Part shown: positions 16,551 through 25,717 of the stretch, piece after piece
How the letters are laid out: each line of letters opens with the position of its first letter
Position numbering within the stretch: position 1 is the stretch's first letter
Notes under the pieces: model-generated
The model's database searches: none
The model's input: only the letters and a program-made list of their open reading frames with translations
Told to the model about the DNA's origin: nothing
Position numbers and translations under genes: made by a program
DNA from: Salipiger profundus
GTDB lineage: Bacteria > Pseudomonadota > Alphaproteobacteria > Rhodobacterales > Rhodobacteraceae
Assembly (NCBI RefSeq): GCF_001969385.1
Contig: NZ_CP014796.1
Span: forward strand, 1,071,501-1,135,500
DNA: 64,000 bases
Direction: 5' to 3'

Positions 16551-17398
16551 AGCTGGTGCGATACGGCCAACCCGGACAGGAACGCCCGGGCCTGATCGAC
16601 AACGACGGCGGCCTGCGGGACCTCTCGGGCGAGATCGCCGACGTCACCGGCAGCACGCTCGACCCCGCCACGCTGGCACGGCTCTCGGCGCTCGACCCCG
16701 CCAGCCTGCCGGTCGTGGAGGGCAAGCCCCGCATCGGCCCATGCGTCGGCGGGGTTGGCAAGCTCATCGGCATCGGGCTCAACTACTCGGACCACGCCGC
16801 TGAATCCGGCATGGAGGTCCCCGGCGAGCCCATCGTCTTCATGAAGGCGACCAGCGCGATCTCGGGGCCCTACGATGACGTCGAGCTGCCCGCGGGCGCC
16901 GACAAGGTCGACTGGGAGGTCGAGCTGGCCTTTGTCATCGGCACCCGGGCCAAGAACGTGAGCAAGGCCGACGCGCTGTCGCATGTCGCCGGTTACCTGA
17001 TCGTCAACGACGTCTCGGAGCGCGCCTGGCAGGCCGAACGCCAGGGCCAGTGGACCAAGGGCAAGAGCCACGACACCTTTGCCCCGATGGGCCCGTGGAT
17101 GGTCACCGCCGACGAGATCCCCGATCCGCACGACCTCGGCATGCGCCTCGACGTCAGCGGCACCCGCCGTCAGGATGGCTCGACCCGCACGCTGATCTTC
17201 GGCATCGACCACCTCGTGAGCTACCTGAGCACCTTCATGACGCTCGAACCCGGCGACGTGGTGACCACCGGAACCCCGCCGGGCGTGGGGCTGGGCATGA
17301 AGCCTCAACTCTACCTCAAGGAAGGGGACGTCATGCGGCTCGAGATCGACGGGCTCGGCGTCCAGCAGCAGACCTGCGTGCGCGGAGGAACGTCGTGA
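16547..17398 (+). CDS. Fumarylacetoacetate hydrolase (FAH) family protein
   Basis: 283 residues. Motifs of the FAH C-terminal domain are present: [36 protein letters not shown] (metal-binding acids), [26 protein letters not shown] and [12 protein letters not shown]. Members cleave C-C bonds or hydrate, decarboxylate or isomerise 2-oxo acids with Mg2+. It overlaps both neighbours by four bases (ATGA before it, GTGA after it), so the three genes are translationally coupled. Confidence 0.85.
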   Translation: MKLVRYGQPGQERPGLIDNDGGLRDLSGEIADVTGSTLDPATLARLSALDPASLPVVEGKPRIGPCVGGVGKLIGIGLNYSDHAAESGMEVPGEPIVFMKATSAISGPYDDVELPAGADKVDWEVELAFVIGTRAKNVSKADALSHVAGYLIVNDVSERAWQAERQGQWTKGKSHDTFAPMGPWMVTADEIPDPHDLGMRLDVSGTRRQDGSTRTLIFGIDHLVSYLSTFMTLEPGDVVTTGTPPGVGLGMKPQLYLKEGDVMRLEIDGLGVQQQTCVRGGTS

Positions 17399-19011
17399 CG
17401 GTCAGGGCCGACATCGCGGAATACGACTTCATCGTCATCGGCGCGGGCTCCGCGGGCTGCGTGCTCGCGAACCGGCTCAGCGCCGACCCGCGCAACCGGG
17501 TGCTGCTGCTCGAGGCGGGCGGCAGCGACAACCGCTTCTGGGTCCACGTGCCGATGGGCTATCTCTACGCCATGGGCAATCCGAACATGGACTGGTGCTA
17601 TCGGACCGAGGCCGAAGACGGGCTGGGCGGGCGCTCGCTCGCCTACCCGAGGGGCAAGCTGCTGGGCGGCTGCTCCTCGATCAACGGCATGATCTACATG
17701 CGCGGCCAGGCACGCGACTACGATCTCTGGCGGCAGGCGGGCAATCCCGGCTGGGGCTGGGACGACGTGCTGCCCTACTTCCGCAAGTCCGAGGATCACT
17801 GGGGCGGGGAAAATGCCTTTCACGGCAAGGGCGGCGAGCTGCGGGTCGAGCAGCAGCGCCTGAACTGGCCGATCCTCGACGACGTGGCGGCGGCCGCGGC
17901 CGAGATCGACATCCACCCGACCGACGACTTCAACGACGGCGACAACGAGGGTGTCGGCTATTTCCCCGTGACCCAGCGGAGCGGACTGCGCTGGAACGCC
18001 CGCAAGGCGTTTCTCGATCCGGCCAGGCGGCGCGGCAACCTGCACGTGCTGACCGGTGCCCAGGTCGACCGCCTGACCTTCGAGGGCCGCCGCGTCACCG
18101 GGGTGTCCTACCGGGTCGGCGACCGGCCCCGCCACGCACGTGCCAACCGCGAGGTCGTGCTTTCCGCCGGCGCCATCGGGACACCGCAGATCCTCGAGCT
18201 GTCGGGCGTCGGAAACCCCGAAGCCCTGGCCCGGCACGGCATCGAGACCCGCCACGCGCTGCCCGGCGTGGGAGAGAACCTGCAGGACCACCTGCAGCTG
18301 CGCACGGTCTGGAAGATCACCGGCGGCAGGACCCTGAACGATCGCGTGGCGACGATGGTGGGCAAGGCGTCCATCGCGCTCGAATATATCGCTCGCCGCT
18401 CGGGTCCGATGTCGATGGCCCCGAGCCAGCTCGGCATCTTCTGTCGCTCCGACCCGCGCCACGAGACCGCCAACGTCGAGTTCCACGTCCAGCCGCTGTC
18501 GCTCGACAGCTTCGGATCGCCCCTGCACCGCTATTCCGGCATGACCGTGTCGGTCTGCAACCTGCGCCCCGAAAGCCGCGGCAGCGTGCACCTGCGCCCC
18601 GGCGACCCGGAGGGCGCCCCCGAGATCCGGCCGCGCTATCTCGACACCGAGCAGGACCGCACCGTCGCAGTCGAAAGCATCGGCATCGCACGAGAGCTCA
18701 TGCAGACAAGCGGCATGGAACGCTACGCTCCGGAAGAGATCCTGCCCGGCCCGGCCATTCAGGATCATGCCGCTCTCGTCGAAGCGGCCTGCCAGGTCGG
18801 GACGACGATCTTTCATCCTGTCGGCACCGCGAAGATGGGACAGGACAGCATGGCGGTCGTCGATCCCGAACTTCGCGTGCATGGCCTCAGGGGCCTGCGG
18901 ATCGCGGACGCGTCGATCATGCCCACCATCGTTTCCGGCAACACCCATGCCCCCGCGACGATGATCGCGGAAAAGGCCGCCGACATGATGCTGGCAACGA
19001 TGCCGGCCTGA
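17395..19011 (+). CDS. GMC-family FAD oxidoreductase (choline/alcohol dehydrogenase-like)
   Basis: 538 residues from GTG 17395, which has GGAGG six bases upstream and overlaps the FAH stop. The FAD fold is [20 protein letters not shown] signatures are [20 protein letters not shown] and [15 protein letters not shown]. The catalytic His region is [12 protein letters not shown] with the C-terminal pattern [20 protein letters not shown]. It should oxidise an alcohol group of the imported compound and pass electrons to the respiratory chain. It ends the operon. Confidence 0.88.
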   Translation: MTVRADIAEYDFIVIGAGSAGCVLANRLSADPRNRVLLLEAGGSDNRFWVHVPMGYLYAMGNPNMDWCYRTEAEDGLGGRSLAYPRGKLLGGCSSINGMIYMRGQARDYDLWRQAGNPGWGWDDVLPYFRKSEDHWGGENAFHGKGGELRVEQQRLNWPILDDVAAAAAEIDIHPTDDFNDGDNEGVGYFPVTQRSGLRWNARKAFLDPARRRGNLHVLTGAQVDRLTFEGRRVTGVSYRVGDRPRHARANREVVLSAGAIGTPQILELSGVGNPEALARHGIETRHALPGVGENLQDHLQLRTVWKITGGRTLNDRVATMVGKASIALEYIARRSGPMSMAPSQLGIFCRSDPRHETANVEFHVQPLSLDSFGSPLHRYSGMTVSVCNLRPESRGSVHLRPGDPEGAPEIRPRYLDTEQDRTVAVESIGIARELMQTSGMERYAPEEILPGPAIQDHAALVEAACQVGTTIFHPVGTAKMGQDSMAVVDPELRVHGLRGLRIADASIMPTIVSGNTHAPATMIAEKAADMMLATMPA

Positions 19012-19097
19012 GGCCGGGCGCGCGACAAACGGGTCCGCGAAGATCACCGCGAGATGCGGGAGCGCAGATCATGGACCGGGGCGCCCGCCCTCGGGAG

Positions 19098-19318
19098 GAG
19101 CGCGGCAGGCTACGGAACAATGGTCTGGCGCCGTCGACGCTTTCATCGCGAACAAGGTCGATGACTGCCGCCTGATGGCTTCTGTTGACGATCCGAACCC
19201 CGCCACAGGGTTTCCGCGCCGAGGCCGTTCCGTCCTTGGCGATCGCACATTCCCGAGCCGCCCGTTCGTCCACTCCGAGACATTCCGGCCCACGCCTGCC
19301 AGACCGGGGCTGTTCCGC
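19098..19318 (-). pseudogene. Decayed 3' fragment of a nirV-like gene
   Basis: Read on the minus strand, this segment aligns with the last third of the intact nirV at 20974-21801. One frame gives GVGRNVSEWTNGRLG (intact: DVGGNVWEWTNGCLE). After a small indel another frame gives DGTASARKPCGGVRI and SHQAAVIDLVRDESVDG (intact: DGTISARKPYCGVRI and SHQAAVIDFVRDASVGG). The nucleotide match is clear over about 200 bp and stops before the normal C-terminus. No 5' part is seen. It is a remnant of a duplicated or older nir cluster in opposite orientation. Confidence 0.75.
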
Positions 19319-19319
19319 A

Positions 19320-19660
19320 CGGAGCCGTGCGCGCGCCTGCATCCATTACCGCACGGACATAGGCGCATGCCACCGCAGAGCCCTTCTGCGGCTCTCCGAC
19401 AAGCATGAGCCAGATCGCACGGGAACGACCTGAAAGCCCCCGGTCCCTCACCTGCCCCGCATGCGACCTGTCCTGCTGATGGCGCCTGCGCCGTCCGGCA
19501 GCCGAGCCTGAAAACGCAAGGTCAGCGATCGGCGAAAGGCTTCAGGTGGTCGCTCGCCATGATTTCCGTGGCCCTTTTTCCAAGGATCGCGCAGAGGAAC
19601 TGACGCCCCGGCTTCGCCATGCGTGGCGTTATGTGAACCGTCCGGTCTTCGCTTTCATGC
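19320..19660. other. Intergenic region upstream of nirK, no intact gene
   Basis: After the nirV remnant no convincing ORF is seen. The only structure I note is a short inverted repeat AGAGCC / GGCTCT near 19376-19398. The DNA becomes AT-richer near 19640-19720 where the nirK promoter lies. Confidence 0.4.
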
Positions 19661-19667
19661 TGCAAGT

Positions 19668-19681
19668 TTGTCATTCCGCAA
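19668..19681 (+). promoter_or_regulatory. NnrR/FNR-type box before nirK
   Basis: TTGTCATTCCGCAA fits TTG-N8-CAA. Its centre is 41.5 bp ahead of about 19716, and TAGGTT (19704-19709) sits where a -10 should be, a class II arrangement with a 30-base leader to ATG 19747. The NnrR-like regulator at 30603 is the obvious candidate binder. Confidence 0.7.
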
Positions 19682-19746
19682 AGTTCGAAAAGCCCGGCGT
19701 GGATAGGTTTGGCTCAAACAGCACTCATATCTGGAAGGAATAGGAC

Positions 19747-20895
19747 ATGTTGACCAGAAGAGCCGCTCTGATGGGGGCCGCAGGCATCGCGGCGCTACCC
19801 GTGCTCGCCAAGGCTGCGAAGGCAGAGGAGATCATGGATACCTCCCACGCCGCGCCGGTTGATCTTTCGAGCCTGAAGCGCATCAAGCGCAAGCTTGTCC
19901 GTCCGCCGATGGTGCACGAACACGAGCAGGTGGCCCCCGCCGAACCTCGCATCGTCGAATTCGAGATGCAGATCGTCGAGAAGGAGATCGAGGTCGACGA
20001 TGGCGCCCATCTTCAGGCCATGACCTTCAACGGCTCGATCCCCGGTCCGATGATGGTGGTGCACGAGGGCGATTACGTGGAACTGACGCTGTTCAACTCG
20101 CCCGAGAACCTCATGCAGCACAACATCGACTTCCACGCGGCCACCGGCGCGCTTGGCGGCGGCTCGCTGACGCTCGTGAACCCGGGCGAGAAGACCAAGC
20201 TGCGGTTCAAGGCGACACGGCCCGGCACCTTCGTCTATCACTGTGCCCCGGGCGGCCCCATGATCCCCTGGCACGTCGTCAGCGGCATGGCCGGCTGCAT
20301 CATGGTCCTGCCGCGCGACGGCCTGAAGGATCCGGAAGGCAACCCGGTCCGCTATGACCGTGTCTTCTATATCGGTGAGAACGACTTCTACATTCCGAAG
20401 GACGAAAACGGAGACTACAAGCGGTTCGCGGACGTCGGCGAAAGCTACCCCGACACGCTCGAGGTGATGAACGGCCTGATCCCGAGCCACGTCGTGTTCA
20501 ACGGGAAGGTCGGAGCCCTGACCGGTGACAACGCGCTGCATGCCTCTCAGGGCGAAAAGGTCCTGTTCGTGCACAGCCAGGCCAACAGGGACACGCGGCC
20601 CCACCTGATCGGCGGGCACGGAGATCTCGTCTGGGAGCGCGGAAAGTTCAACAACCCGCCGCAGCGCGATCTGGAAACATGGTTCATCGCGGGCGGTTCC
20701 GCAGGAGCGATGCTCTACGAGTTCCTCCAGCCGGGCGTCTATGCCTACGTGAACCACAACCTGATCGAGGCCGTGAATCTTGGCGCCACAGCGCACGTCG
20801 TCGTCGAAGGCGACTGGAACAACGACCTGATGGAGCAGGTCCAGGCTCCGGTGGAGTATGACGCGGCCTACGAAGGCAAGACCGCTCTGCCATAA
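19747..20895 (+). CDS. nirK: Copper-containing nitrite reductase
   Basis: 382 residues. The Tat signal is [16 protein letters not shown]. Copper ligands are visible: the [10 protein letters not shown] block gives type-1 and type-2 His plus the catalytic Asp; FVYHCAPGG gives type-2 His and type-1 Cys; [10 protein letters not shown] gives type-1 His and Met; and [11 protein letters not shown] gives the third type-2 His. It reduces nitrite to NO in the periplasm, with pseudoazurin (31398) or a cytochrome c as donor. A TTG-N8-CAA box lies upstream and a hairpin separates it from nirV. Confidence 0.95.
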   Translation: MLTRRAALMGAAGIAALPVLAKAAKAEEIMDTSHAAPVDLSSLKRIKRKLVRPPMVHEHEQVAPAEPRIVEFEMQIVEKEIEVDDGAHLQAMTFNGSIPGPMMVVHEGDYVELTLFNSPENLMQHNIDFHAATGALGGGSLTLVNPGEKTKLRFKATRPGTFVYHCAPGGPMIPWHVVSGMAGCIMVLPRDGLKDPEGNPVRYDRVFYIGENDFYIPKDENGDYKRFADVGESYPDTLEVMNGLIPSHVVFNGKVGALTGDNALHASQGEKVLFVHSQANRDTRPHLIGGHGDLVWERGKFNNPPQRDLETWFIAGGSAGAMLYEFLQPGVYAYVNHNLIEAVNLGATAHVVVEGDWNNDLMEQVQAPVEYDAAYEGKTALP

Positions 20896-20930
20896 AAGGC
20901 GGGCGGCTCGAGGTGACTGGTGACCGGGGC

Positions 20931-20958
20931 GGCCAAGCCTGCTTGGCCCCCCATTTTT
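20931..20958 (+). terminator. Terminator-like hairpin between nirK and nirV
   Basis: GGCCAAG (20931-20937) and CTTGGCC (20942-20948) form a stem with a four-base loop, followed by CCCCATTTTT. It lies 36 bp after the nirK stop and 16 bp before nirV. Partial termination here would lower nirV expression relative to nirK. Confidence 0.7.
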
Positions 20959-20973
20959 CGATGGGAGCCACTT

Positions 20974-21801
20974 ATGATTGGGATCAGGGGCATCCTCGCG
21001 CTGGCCGGAGCGGCCGTCGTTATCGGTCTCGGGACTGTCGCATGGCGATCCGGCATCCCCGAGGGGACTTCTGCGGCCCATCGGTCCGACGAAAGTGATC
21101 TTCCCGAACTGATCAACATCCCCGACGGAGAGGTCTCTTACAGGCCGGTTGGAAATTTCAGCCGGGCCGGCAAGACGGCGACGCCGGCGCTCAGGCGCAT
21201 TTCGGTCCCTGCCTTCCAGATCATGAAGTACCAGGTCTCGCGAGGCGACTACGCCGCCTGTGTCGCGGATGGCGCCTGCGTCGATGTCGGGACCGGCACC
21301 GGCAGTGTCGCCCAGACCAATGTCAACTGGACGGACGCAACCACCTATGCCGCCTGGTATTCGGAGCTGACAGGCGACACATGGCGTTTGCCTGCCGCGC
21401 CGGAATGGCAACGGGCCGCGGCGGAGCGGCAGGGTGACGCGGCCCCCGATGAGGGCGATCTCGATCCCGGAGAACGCATGCTTTCCCAATATGAGCGCGG
21501 CGCCATCCTGCGCGGCGGCTCCGATCCGACACTCCGGCCGCGCGGCGGCTTCGGAGAGAACAGCCTTGGGCTGGCCGACGTGGGCGGGAACGTCTGGGAG
21601 TGGACGAACGGGTGCCTGGAGAATGGAGAGATCGCCGAGGACGGAACGATCTCGGCCCGGAAGCCCTATTGCGGTGTTCGTATCGCCGGCGGAAGCCATC
21701 AGGCCGCGGTGATCGACTTCGTCCGCGATGCCAGCGTCGGCGGCTGTGCCGTCGGGTTGCCCCCGGATCATCTCGGCTTCCGTCTTGTCAGGGAGCGCTA
21801 G
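20974..21801 (+). CDS. nirV: NirV, formylglycine-generating-enzyme (SUMF1) fold protein
   Basis: 275 residues. An N-terminal anchor or signal (GILALAGAAVVIGLGTVAW) is followed by the SUMF1/FGE-sulfatase fold (FQIMKYQVSRGDYAACVADG, WRLPAAPEWQRAAAER, VGGNVWEWTNGC, SHQAAVIDFVRD, HLGFRLVRER). NirV is the standard partner of nirK in alphaproteobacteria; its exact role in nitrite reductase maturation is not settled. ATG 20974 has GGGAGC upstream. A decayed copy of its 3' end lies antisense at 19098-19318. Confidence 0.88.
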   Translation: MIGIRGILALAGAAVVIGLGTVAWRSGIPEGTSAAHRSDESDLPELINIPDGEVSYRPVGNFSRAGKTATPALRRISVPAFQIMKYQVSRGDYAACVADGACVDVGTGTGSVAQTNVNWTDATTYAAWYSELTGDTWRLPAAPEWQRAAAERQGDAAPDEGDLDPGERMLSQYERGAILRGGSDPTLRPRGGFGENSLGLADVGGNVWEWTNGCLENGEIAEDGTISARKPYCGVRIAGGSHQAAVIDFVRDASVGGCAVGLPPDHLGFRLVRER

Positions 21802-21885
21802 CGCGCAATTGCGCCCGGAGATTGGTTGAAAGTCAGACACAACGCTGAAAAGTTGTGCGCCAAGAGAAGGGGGCGCAGCTCGGAC

Positions 21886-23025
21886 ATGCTCGGATCTTTC
21901 GGCCCCGCCGTGGCCCAGGTTCACCTCAAAGACGCGTTTCGTGCAGGTTTGGGTGCGTTCGTGGGCATCGGCCTGACCGGGCTGTTCCTTCTGTCCCCCC
22001 GCATCGAACTCGACTGGGGGCTCTATCTGGTCGCACCGTTCGGCGCCACTTCGGTCCTGTTGTTTGCCGTTCCGAACTCTCCTCTCGCCCAGCCGTGGTC
22101 GGCCATCGTCGGCAACATGGTTGCTGCACTTGTGGCGGTAGCCGTCTGCATGCTGGTCGATGAGCCGCTGTTGCGGGTTGCCTTGAGCGTTGGCATGGCA
22201 ATCTGCGTGACGATGATGCTCCGGGCACTTCACCCGCCGGCCGGGGCCGTGGCGATGACAGCCGCGCTTTCTCCGGGTGTGACGGATGCGCTCGGGTTCT
22301 GGTTTGCGATCGTGCCGATCGGCTTGGGGACACTGGCGCTTGTGCTGGTTGCGATGGTCTATGCCCGCCTGACGGGGCGGCGGTACCCGTTCCGGCATTT
22401 CGAAGAGTCGGCAGGGCGCGGCACCGGAGCCGTCTCGCCGAGCGAGCGGATCGGGCTTTCAGAAGCCGAGCTCAGCGAGATCCTCGACAGGTACCGTCAT
22501 TCCTTCAATCTCGGCGTCGAAGACCTGGCGCGCTTGATCGGTGCAGCCGAGATGCAGGCGGCTTCGCATGAGACCGGCCCCATGACAGCCTCGCAGATCA
22601 TGTCCCGGGAACTGGTTCTGGTGTCACCCGAAACCGACCTTGTGCAGGTTGCAGATCTTTTTCGGCGCCACAAGTTCACCTCGCTTCCGGTCGTTGGTCC
22701 TGACAACCGGTTCCTGGGTATCATCTTCCAGATCCACCTCATAACCAGGGCCCGGGAAGACGCCCTGCGTCTCGACCGGGGGTTTGTTCCCGCTTTCAGA
22801 CGACTTCTGGACGGTGGCCGGGATCGCGCCGTGCAGGCTGCTGAGATCATGAGCGTGGCGGGTCCGCGAGCAACGACGAACACGCCCGTCAGCGCGTTGC
22901 TTCCGATGATGGCCGACGGAGATATCGATGCGGTTCCCGTCATCGAGCATGGCATCATCACGGGTATCGTCACGCGGACCGACCTGATCTCGGCCCTCGC
23001 ACGATCCGCGGTCAGAAGCAGGTGA
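21886..23025 (+). CDS. HPP-family membrane protein with C-terminal CBS domain pair
   Basis: 379 residues from ATG 21886, behind GGGGGCG. The first 170 residues form the four-helix HPP domain; the family HPP motif is seen in LRALHPPAGAVAMTAAL. Two CBS domains follow (from about residue 230, MTASQIMSRELVLVSPETDL, and from about 310, EIMSVAGPRATTNTPVSALL). HPP proteins are linked to nitrite transport in plants and cyanobacteria, and the CBS pair suggests nucleotide control. Its place after nirKV supports a link with nitrite or NO metabolism. No TTG-N8-CAA box was found directly before it. Confidence 0.8.
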   Translation: MLGSFGPAVAQVHLKDAFRAGLGAFVGIGLTGLFLLSPRIELDWGLYLVAPFGATSVLLFAVPNSPLAQPWSAIVGNMVAALVAVAVCMLVDEPLLRVALSVGMAICVTMMLRALHPPAGAVAMTAALSPGVTDALGFWFAIVPIGLGTLALVLVAMVYARLTGRRYPFRHFEESAGRGTGAVSPSERIGLSEAELSEILDRYRHSFNLGVEDLARLIGAAEMQAASHETGPMTASQIMSRELVLVSPETDLVQVADLFRRHKFTSLPVVGPDNRFLGIIFQIHLITRAREDALRLDRGFVPAFRRLLDGGRDRAVQAAEIMSVAGPRATTNTPVSALLPMMADGDIDAVPVIEHGIITGIVTRTDLISALARSAVRSR

Positions 23026-23232
23026 CCCGGTTGCCACCTGCGCTGCCGGCCTCCGCTTTTCCGTCCTCGTGCATGAACGGCCCATGGCCGCCGGTAGCTA
23101 TTGCCGCCCCATCAGGTGCTGCCTTCAGCCTTCGGCTGGGGGCGGCCCGCCCACCCGGCGCGCGGTCTTCGGTGGCCTGGCCAGAGGGAGGCGTCACTCA
23201 CCTGAAGCGTGGTCGGCCCCCCTGCCCTTTGC
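23026..23232. other. Convergent intergenic region between HPP-CBS and hemN
   Basis: A small hairpin CAGCC-TTC-GGCTG at about 23126-23138 followed by GGGGGCGG could assist termination. No T-run terminator is evident and no gene is seen. Confidence 0.35.
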
Positions 23233-24588
23233 TCACGAGGCTTGACTGTATCGAACAGCGTCCTGGGTATACGCGTCGAACGCGCTTGCAATGATGCGCG
23301 TGAGAGGCTGACCCGAAGGCCGAATTTCCAGCGCCTCCTCCGTGACATCCACGAAGTCACCGAACTGCGCGGCGACCTGGGCAATCAAGAGGTCGAGGGA
23401 TCTTGACGTGTCGCCAAAGGCCGCCCGCAAGGCACTGCGGTCCATGCGAAAATCGCACATGATCATCTCGATCGCTCGGGCGCGCAGAAGGTCTTCGCGG
23501 GTCATGACATGGCCGCGGGAACCTGCGAGTTCTCCAGCCTCGATGCGCTGGACGTAGGCTGCCGTGGCAGGGGCATTCTGGACATAGCCGGTCGGCAGAC
23601 GCGAGATCGAAGAGGCGCCAATACCGATCAGGGTGGGACAGGTATCGTCCGTGTATCCTTGGAAATTCCGGCGCAGATGTCCGGTAGCGGCAGCCCGTGC
23701 CAGCCCGTCCGCCGACCGCGCGAAATGGTCGATCCCGATGGCCGTGAAACCCGCTCCCGTGAACCGGGACGCGGCATGGCTGGCAAGCTCGTAGCGCTCG
23801 ACCTCTTGCGGGAGTGCTGTTTCGTCGATGAGTTTCTGGCGCTTCGAGACCCATGGCACATGGGCATAGCCGAAAAGCGCAACACGGTCGGGCGAGAGGT
23901 CCAGCACCTTGCTGACGGTGTCGTCCAGTCGCGCGATGTCCTGGTGCGGCAGGCCATAGACCAGGTCGGCGTTGAGCGACGTGATTCCCGCCGCCCGCAG
24001 ATCGTCGACGCAGGCTTTCGTGACGTCGAACGGCTGCATGCGGCCGATGGCGTCCTGCACCTTCGGATCGAAGTCCTGGATGCCGATACTGGCACGGTTC
24101 ATGCCTTCTTGGGCAAGGGCCGCGATCTTGTCGCGGTCAACCATGGTCGGGTCGATCTCCACCGAGAATTCATGGGTCTCGGTCGGAGGGATCACCGCCC
24201 GGACGGCCTGCGCCAAGCGGTGGATGAGGTGTGGCGGCAGGATGGTCGGAGTGCCGCCGCCCCAGTGCATCCGTCCCATCCGCAGACCATCCGGCAGCGT
24301 GTCCTTGAGGATTGCCAGTTCCCGCTCGAGCGTGCCGATGTAGCTTTCGACGGGCGAGAGCGTCTTCGTGCCCTGGGTCCGGCAGGCGCAGAACCAGCAC
24401 AGCCGCTCACAGAAGGGAATGTGCAGGTAGACGGAGACTGGTTCGGACGCGTCCAGCGCGGCAAGGGATTGCGCCTGCTGCGTGGCGCCGACATCGGTCG
24501 AGAATACCGGAGCCGTGGGATACGAGGTGTAGCGGGGCACCCGGGCGTTGAAGAGGCCGAGGGATGTGAGGCGGTCGATCTGTTTCAT
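23233..24588 (-). CDS. hemN: Oxygen-independent coproporphyrinogen III oxidase
   Basis: 451 residues. The radical-SAM cluster motif is CERLCWFCACR (CxxxCxxC) after YLHIPF, with GGGTPT for SAM binding and the HemN start LTSLGLFNARVPRYTSYPTA. It decarboxylates coproporphyrinogen III without oxygen, supplying heme for nitric oxide reductase during denitrification. The start MKQIDR fits the family. There is no Shine-Dalgarno before it, and a TTG-N8-CAA box centred 41.5 bp upstream implies transcription starts at or next to this ATG. Confidence 0.9.
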   Translation of the reverse strand: MKQIDRLTSLGLFNARVPRYTSYPTAPVFSTDVGATQQAQSLAALDASEPVSVYLHIPFCERLCWFCACRTQGTKTLSPVESYIGTLERELAILKDTLPDGLRMGRMHWGGGTPTILPPHLIHRLAQAVRAVIPPTETHEFSVEIDPTMVDRDKIAALAQEGMNRASIGIQDFDPKVQDAIGRMQPFDVTKACVDDLRAAGITSLNADLVYGLPHQDIARLDDTVSKVLDLSPDRVALFGYAHVPWVSKRQKLIDETALPQEVERYELASHAASRFTGAGFTAIGIDHFARSADGLARAAATGHLRRNFQGYTDDTCPTLIGIGASSISRLPTGYVQNAPATAAYVQRIEAGELAGSRGHVMTREDLLRARAIEMIMCDFRMDRSALRAAFGDTSRSLDLLIAQVAAQFGDFVDVTEEALEIRPSGQPLTRIIASAFDAYTQDAVRYSQAS

Positions 24589-24622
24589 GCGCCCGGTATG
24601 TGCCTTTTCAGACCGGGAGACT

Positions 24623-24636
24623 TTGCGCCGGATCAA
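24623..24636 (-). promoter_or_regulatory. NnrR/FNR-type box before hemN
   Basis: On the minus strand the site reads TTGATCCGGCGCAA, whose left half is the full FNR half-site TTGAT. It is two bases beyond the nnrU stop and centred 41-42 bp ahead of the hemN ATG. Confidence 0.65.
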
Positions 24637-24638
24637 TC

Positions 24639-25331
24639 TCAGATCGGAAAGGGCGAGACCCCGATCACGAGCCCGTGCAGGTGCAGCAGCGCCACCCAGA
24701 GCAGCAGCCCCAGGGCCGCACGCAGCACCGTCGACCGGAGATTGGTTCGCAGCCAGTGCTGGTCGAACAGGGCGGTCGGACGCAGGATGGAGGTCGCGGC
24801 GAAGAAGGCAGCGGATCGGTCGCCCAACTCCTTTCTCGCCTTCGCATCGAAGGCGGGGATGGCGGCAAGCGCCATGACCGCGAAGCTGCCGAACAGGATG
24901 ACATGAGCGATGTCACCATTCGGCACGAGGTGTCCGATGGCCCAGAGGGCGAGTGCCACGAAGAGTGGATGACGCGAGACGGCAGCAAATCCTGGTGCGG
25001 CGGGATCGAACCGGGCGTTGCGCCGTCCACCGAGAGTGAAGGGGTTCGGCAGACCCGCCCCGCAGGTCACGAGCACAAGCGACAGTGGCATCAGAAGGTT
25101 CGGCACCCATCTGGTCCAGGGCATCTGGGGCCAGAGCTCGACATGGGGCGCCCGGCCCGCAGCCGCAATCACCCAGACCAGCAGGCCCACCGACAGCACC
25201 CCGTAGGCGGAGAAATAGGTTCGCCTCCCGACTGCCGCGATCAGCCGGTCACGCAGCCCACCGATGCGCGGGAGGAAATGGCTGGCGACGAAAACAGCCA
25301 GCGCAACGGCGTATTCTGTCCACTCGGTCAT
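24639..25331 (-). CDS. nnrU: NnrU family membrane protein
   Basis: 230 residues with about six transmembrane helices. The family signature includes the GLPNPFTLGG loop and the SRHPLFVALALWAIGHLVPN segment. NnrU is required for nitric oxide metabolism in related Rhodobacterales; its biochemical role is unknown. Its ATG overlaps the stop of the preceding small gene by one base (TGATG), placing it at the end of the nor transcript. Confidence 0.85.
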   Translation of the reverse strand: MTEWTEYAVALAVFVASHFLPRIGGLRDRLIAAVGRRTYFSAYGVLSVGLLVWVIAAAGRAPHVELWPQMPWTRWVPNLLMPLSLVLVTCGAGLPNPFTLGGRRNARFDPAAPGFAAVSRHPLFVALALWAIGHLVPNGDIAHVILFGSFAVMALAAIPAFDAKARKELGDRSAAFFAATSILRPTALFDQHWLRTNLRSTVLRAALGLLLWVALLHLHGLVIGVSPFPI

Positions 25332-25546
25332 CAGTTCTCCGCCTTCTCCATCAACCGGACGATGTGACACGCAAAGGCGTAGGTCGCGGGCAGGCCGATG
25401 ACCAGCCCCCCGGCGGCGGCCTGCCATGGGGTCAGCACCGGCCAGCCGAGCCAGGATCCGATCAGCGAGGCGAAGAAAAGGTTTACCCCCATCGCACCGG
25501 CGCCGAACGGGTAGAGGGCGGCGAGAAGCTTCGGAGAAGGTCTCAT
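25331..25546 (-). CDS. Small two-helix membrane protein of the nor operon
   Basis: 71 residues, MRPSPKLLAALYPFGAGAMG then two hydrophobic segments (NLFFASLIGSWL and AAAGGLVIGLPATYAFACHI). The ATG overlaps the stop of the upstream small gene (ATGA) and its stop overlaps nnrU, so it is certainly translated with them. It may correspond to the small NnrT/NorF-type proteins of other nor clusters, but the match is positional. An upstream in-frame ATG at 25564 is less likely. Confidence 0.65.
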   Translation of the reverse strand: MRPSPKLLAALYPFGAGAMGVNLFFASLIGSWLGWPVLTPWQAAAGGLVIGLPATYAFACHIVRLMEKAEN

Positions 25547-25716
25547 CGCCGGCTTACCATCCATTGCACGGCGCCCAGCGCGACGATCAGCGCGACGGAG
25601 CCGACAAGGAACCAGAATTCGGCAGCGGCGGTCTGGGGTTGGGGAATCGGGCGGTCGAAGGCCTCGGCGATGGCGGTGCCGGGCAGGGCCACGGCGATTG
25701 CGACGATGCGTTTCAT
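25543..25716 (-). CDS. 57-residue signal/anchor protein of the nor operon
   Basis: MKRIVAIAVALPGTAIAEAF is a signal peptide or first helix, followed by a Pro/Gln linker (DRPIPQPQTA) and a membrane helix (EFWFLVGSVALIVALGAVQW) ending in SRR. ATG 25716 follows GGAGAG and lies one base after the norD stop. The four-base overlap with the next gene supports translation. Probably an accessory factor for nitric oxide reductase assembly (NnrT/NorF-like position); the function is not known. Confidence 0.65.
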   Translation of the reverse strand: MKRIVAIAVALPGTAIAEAFDRPIPQPQTAAAEFWFLVGSVALIVALGAVQWMVSRR

Positions 25717-25717
25717 C

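Noticed and set aside
17311..19047. 578-codon minus-strand frame across the GMC oxidoreductase
   Set aside because: The plus strand carries an unmistakable GMC enzyme with all motifs.
21802..21885. FNR-type box before the HPP-CBS gene
   Set aside because: TTG and CAA triplets occur, but with spacings of 11 or 5 instead of 8.
19795..22398. 867-codon minus-strand frame across nirK, nirV and HPP
   Set aside because: It is antisense to three recognised genes and shows only low-complexity, basic composition.
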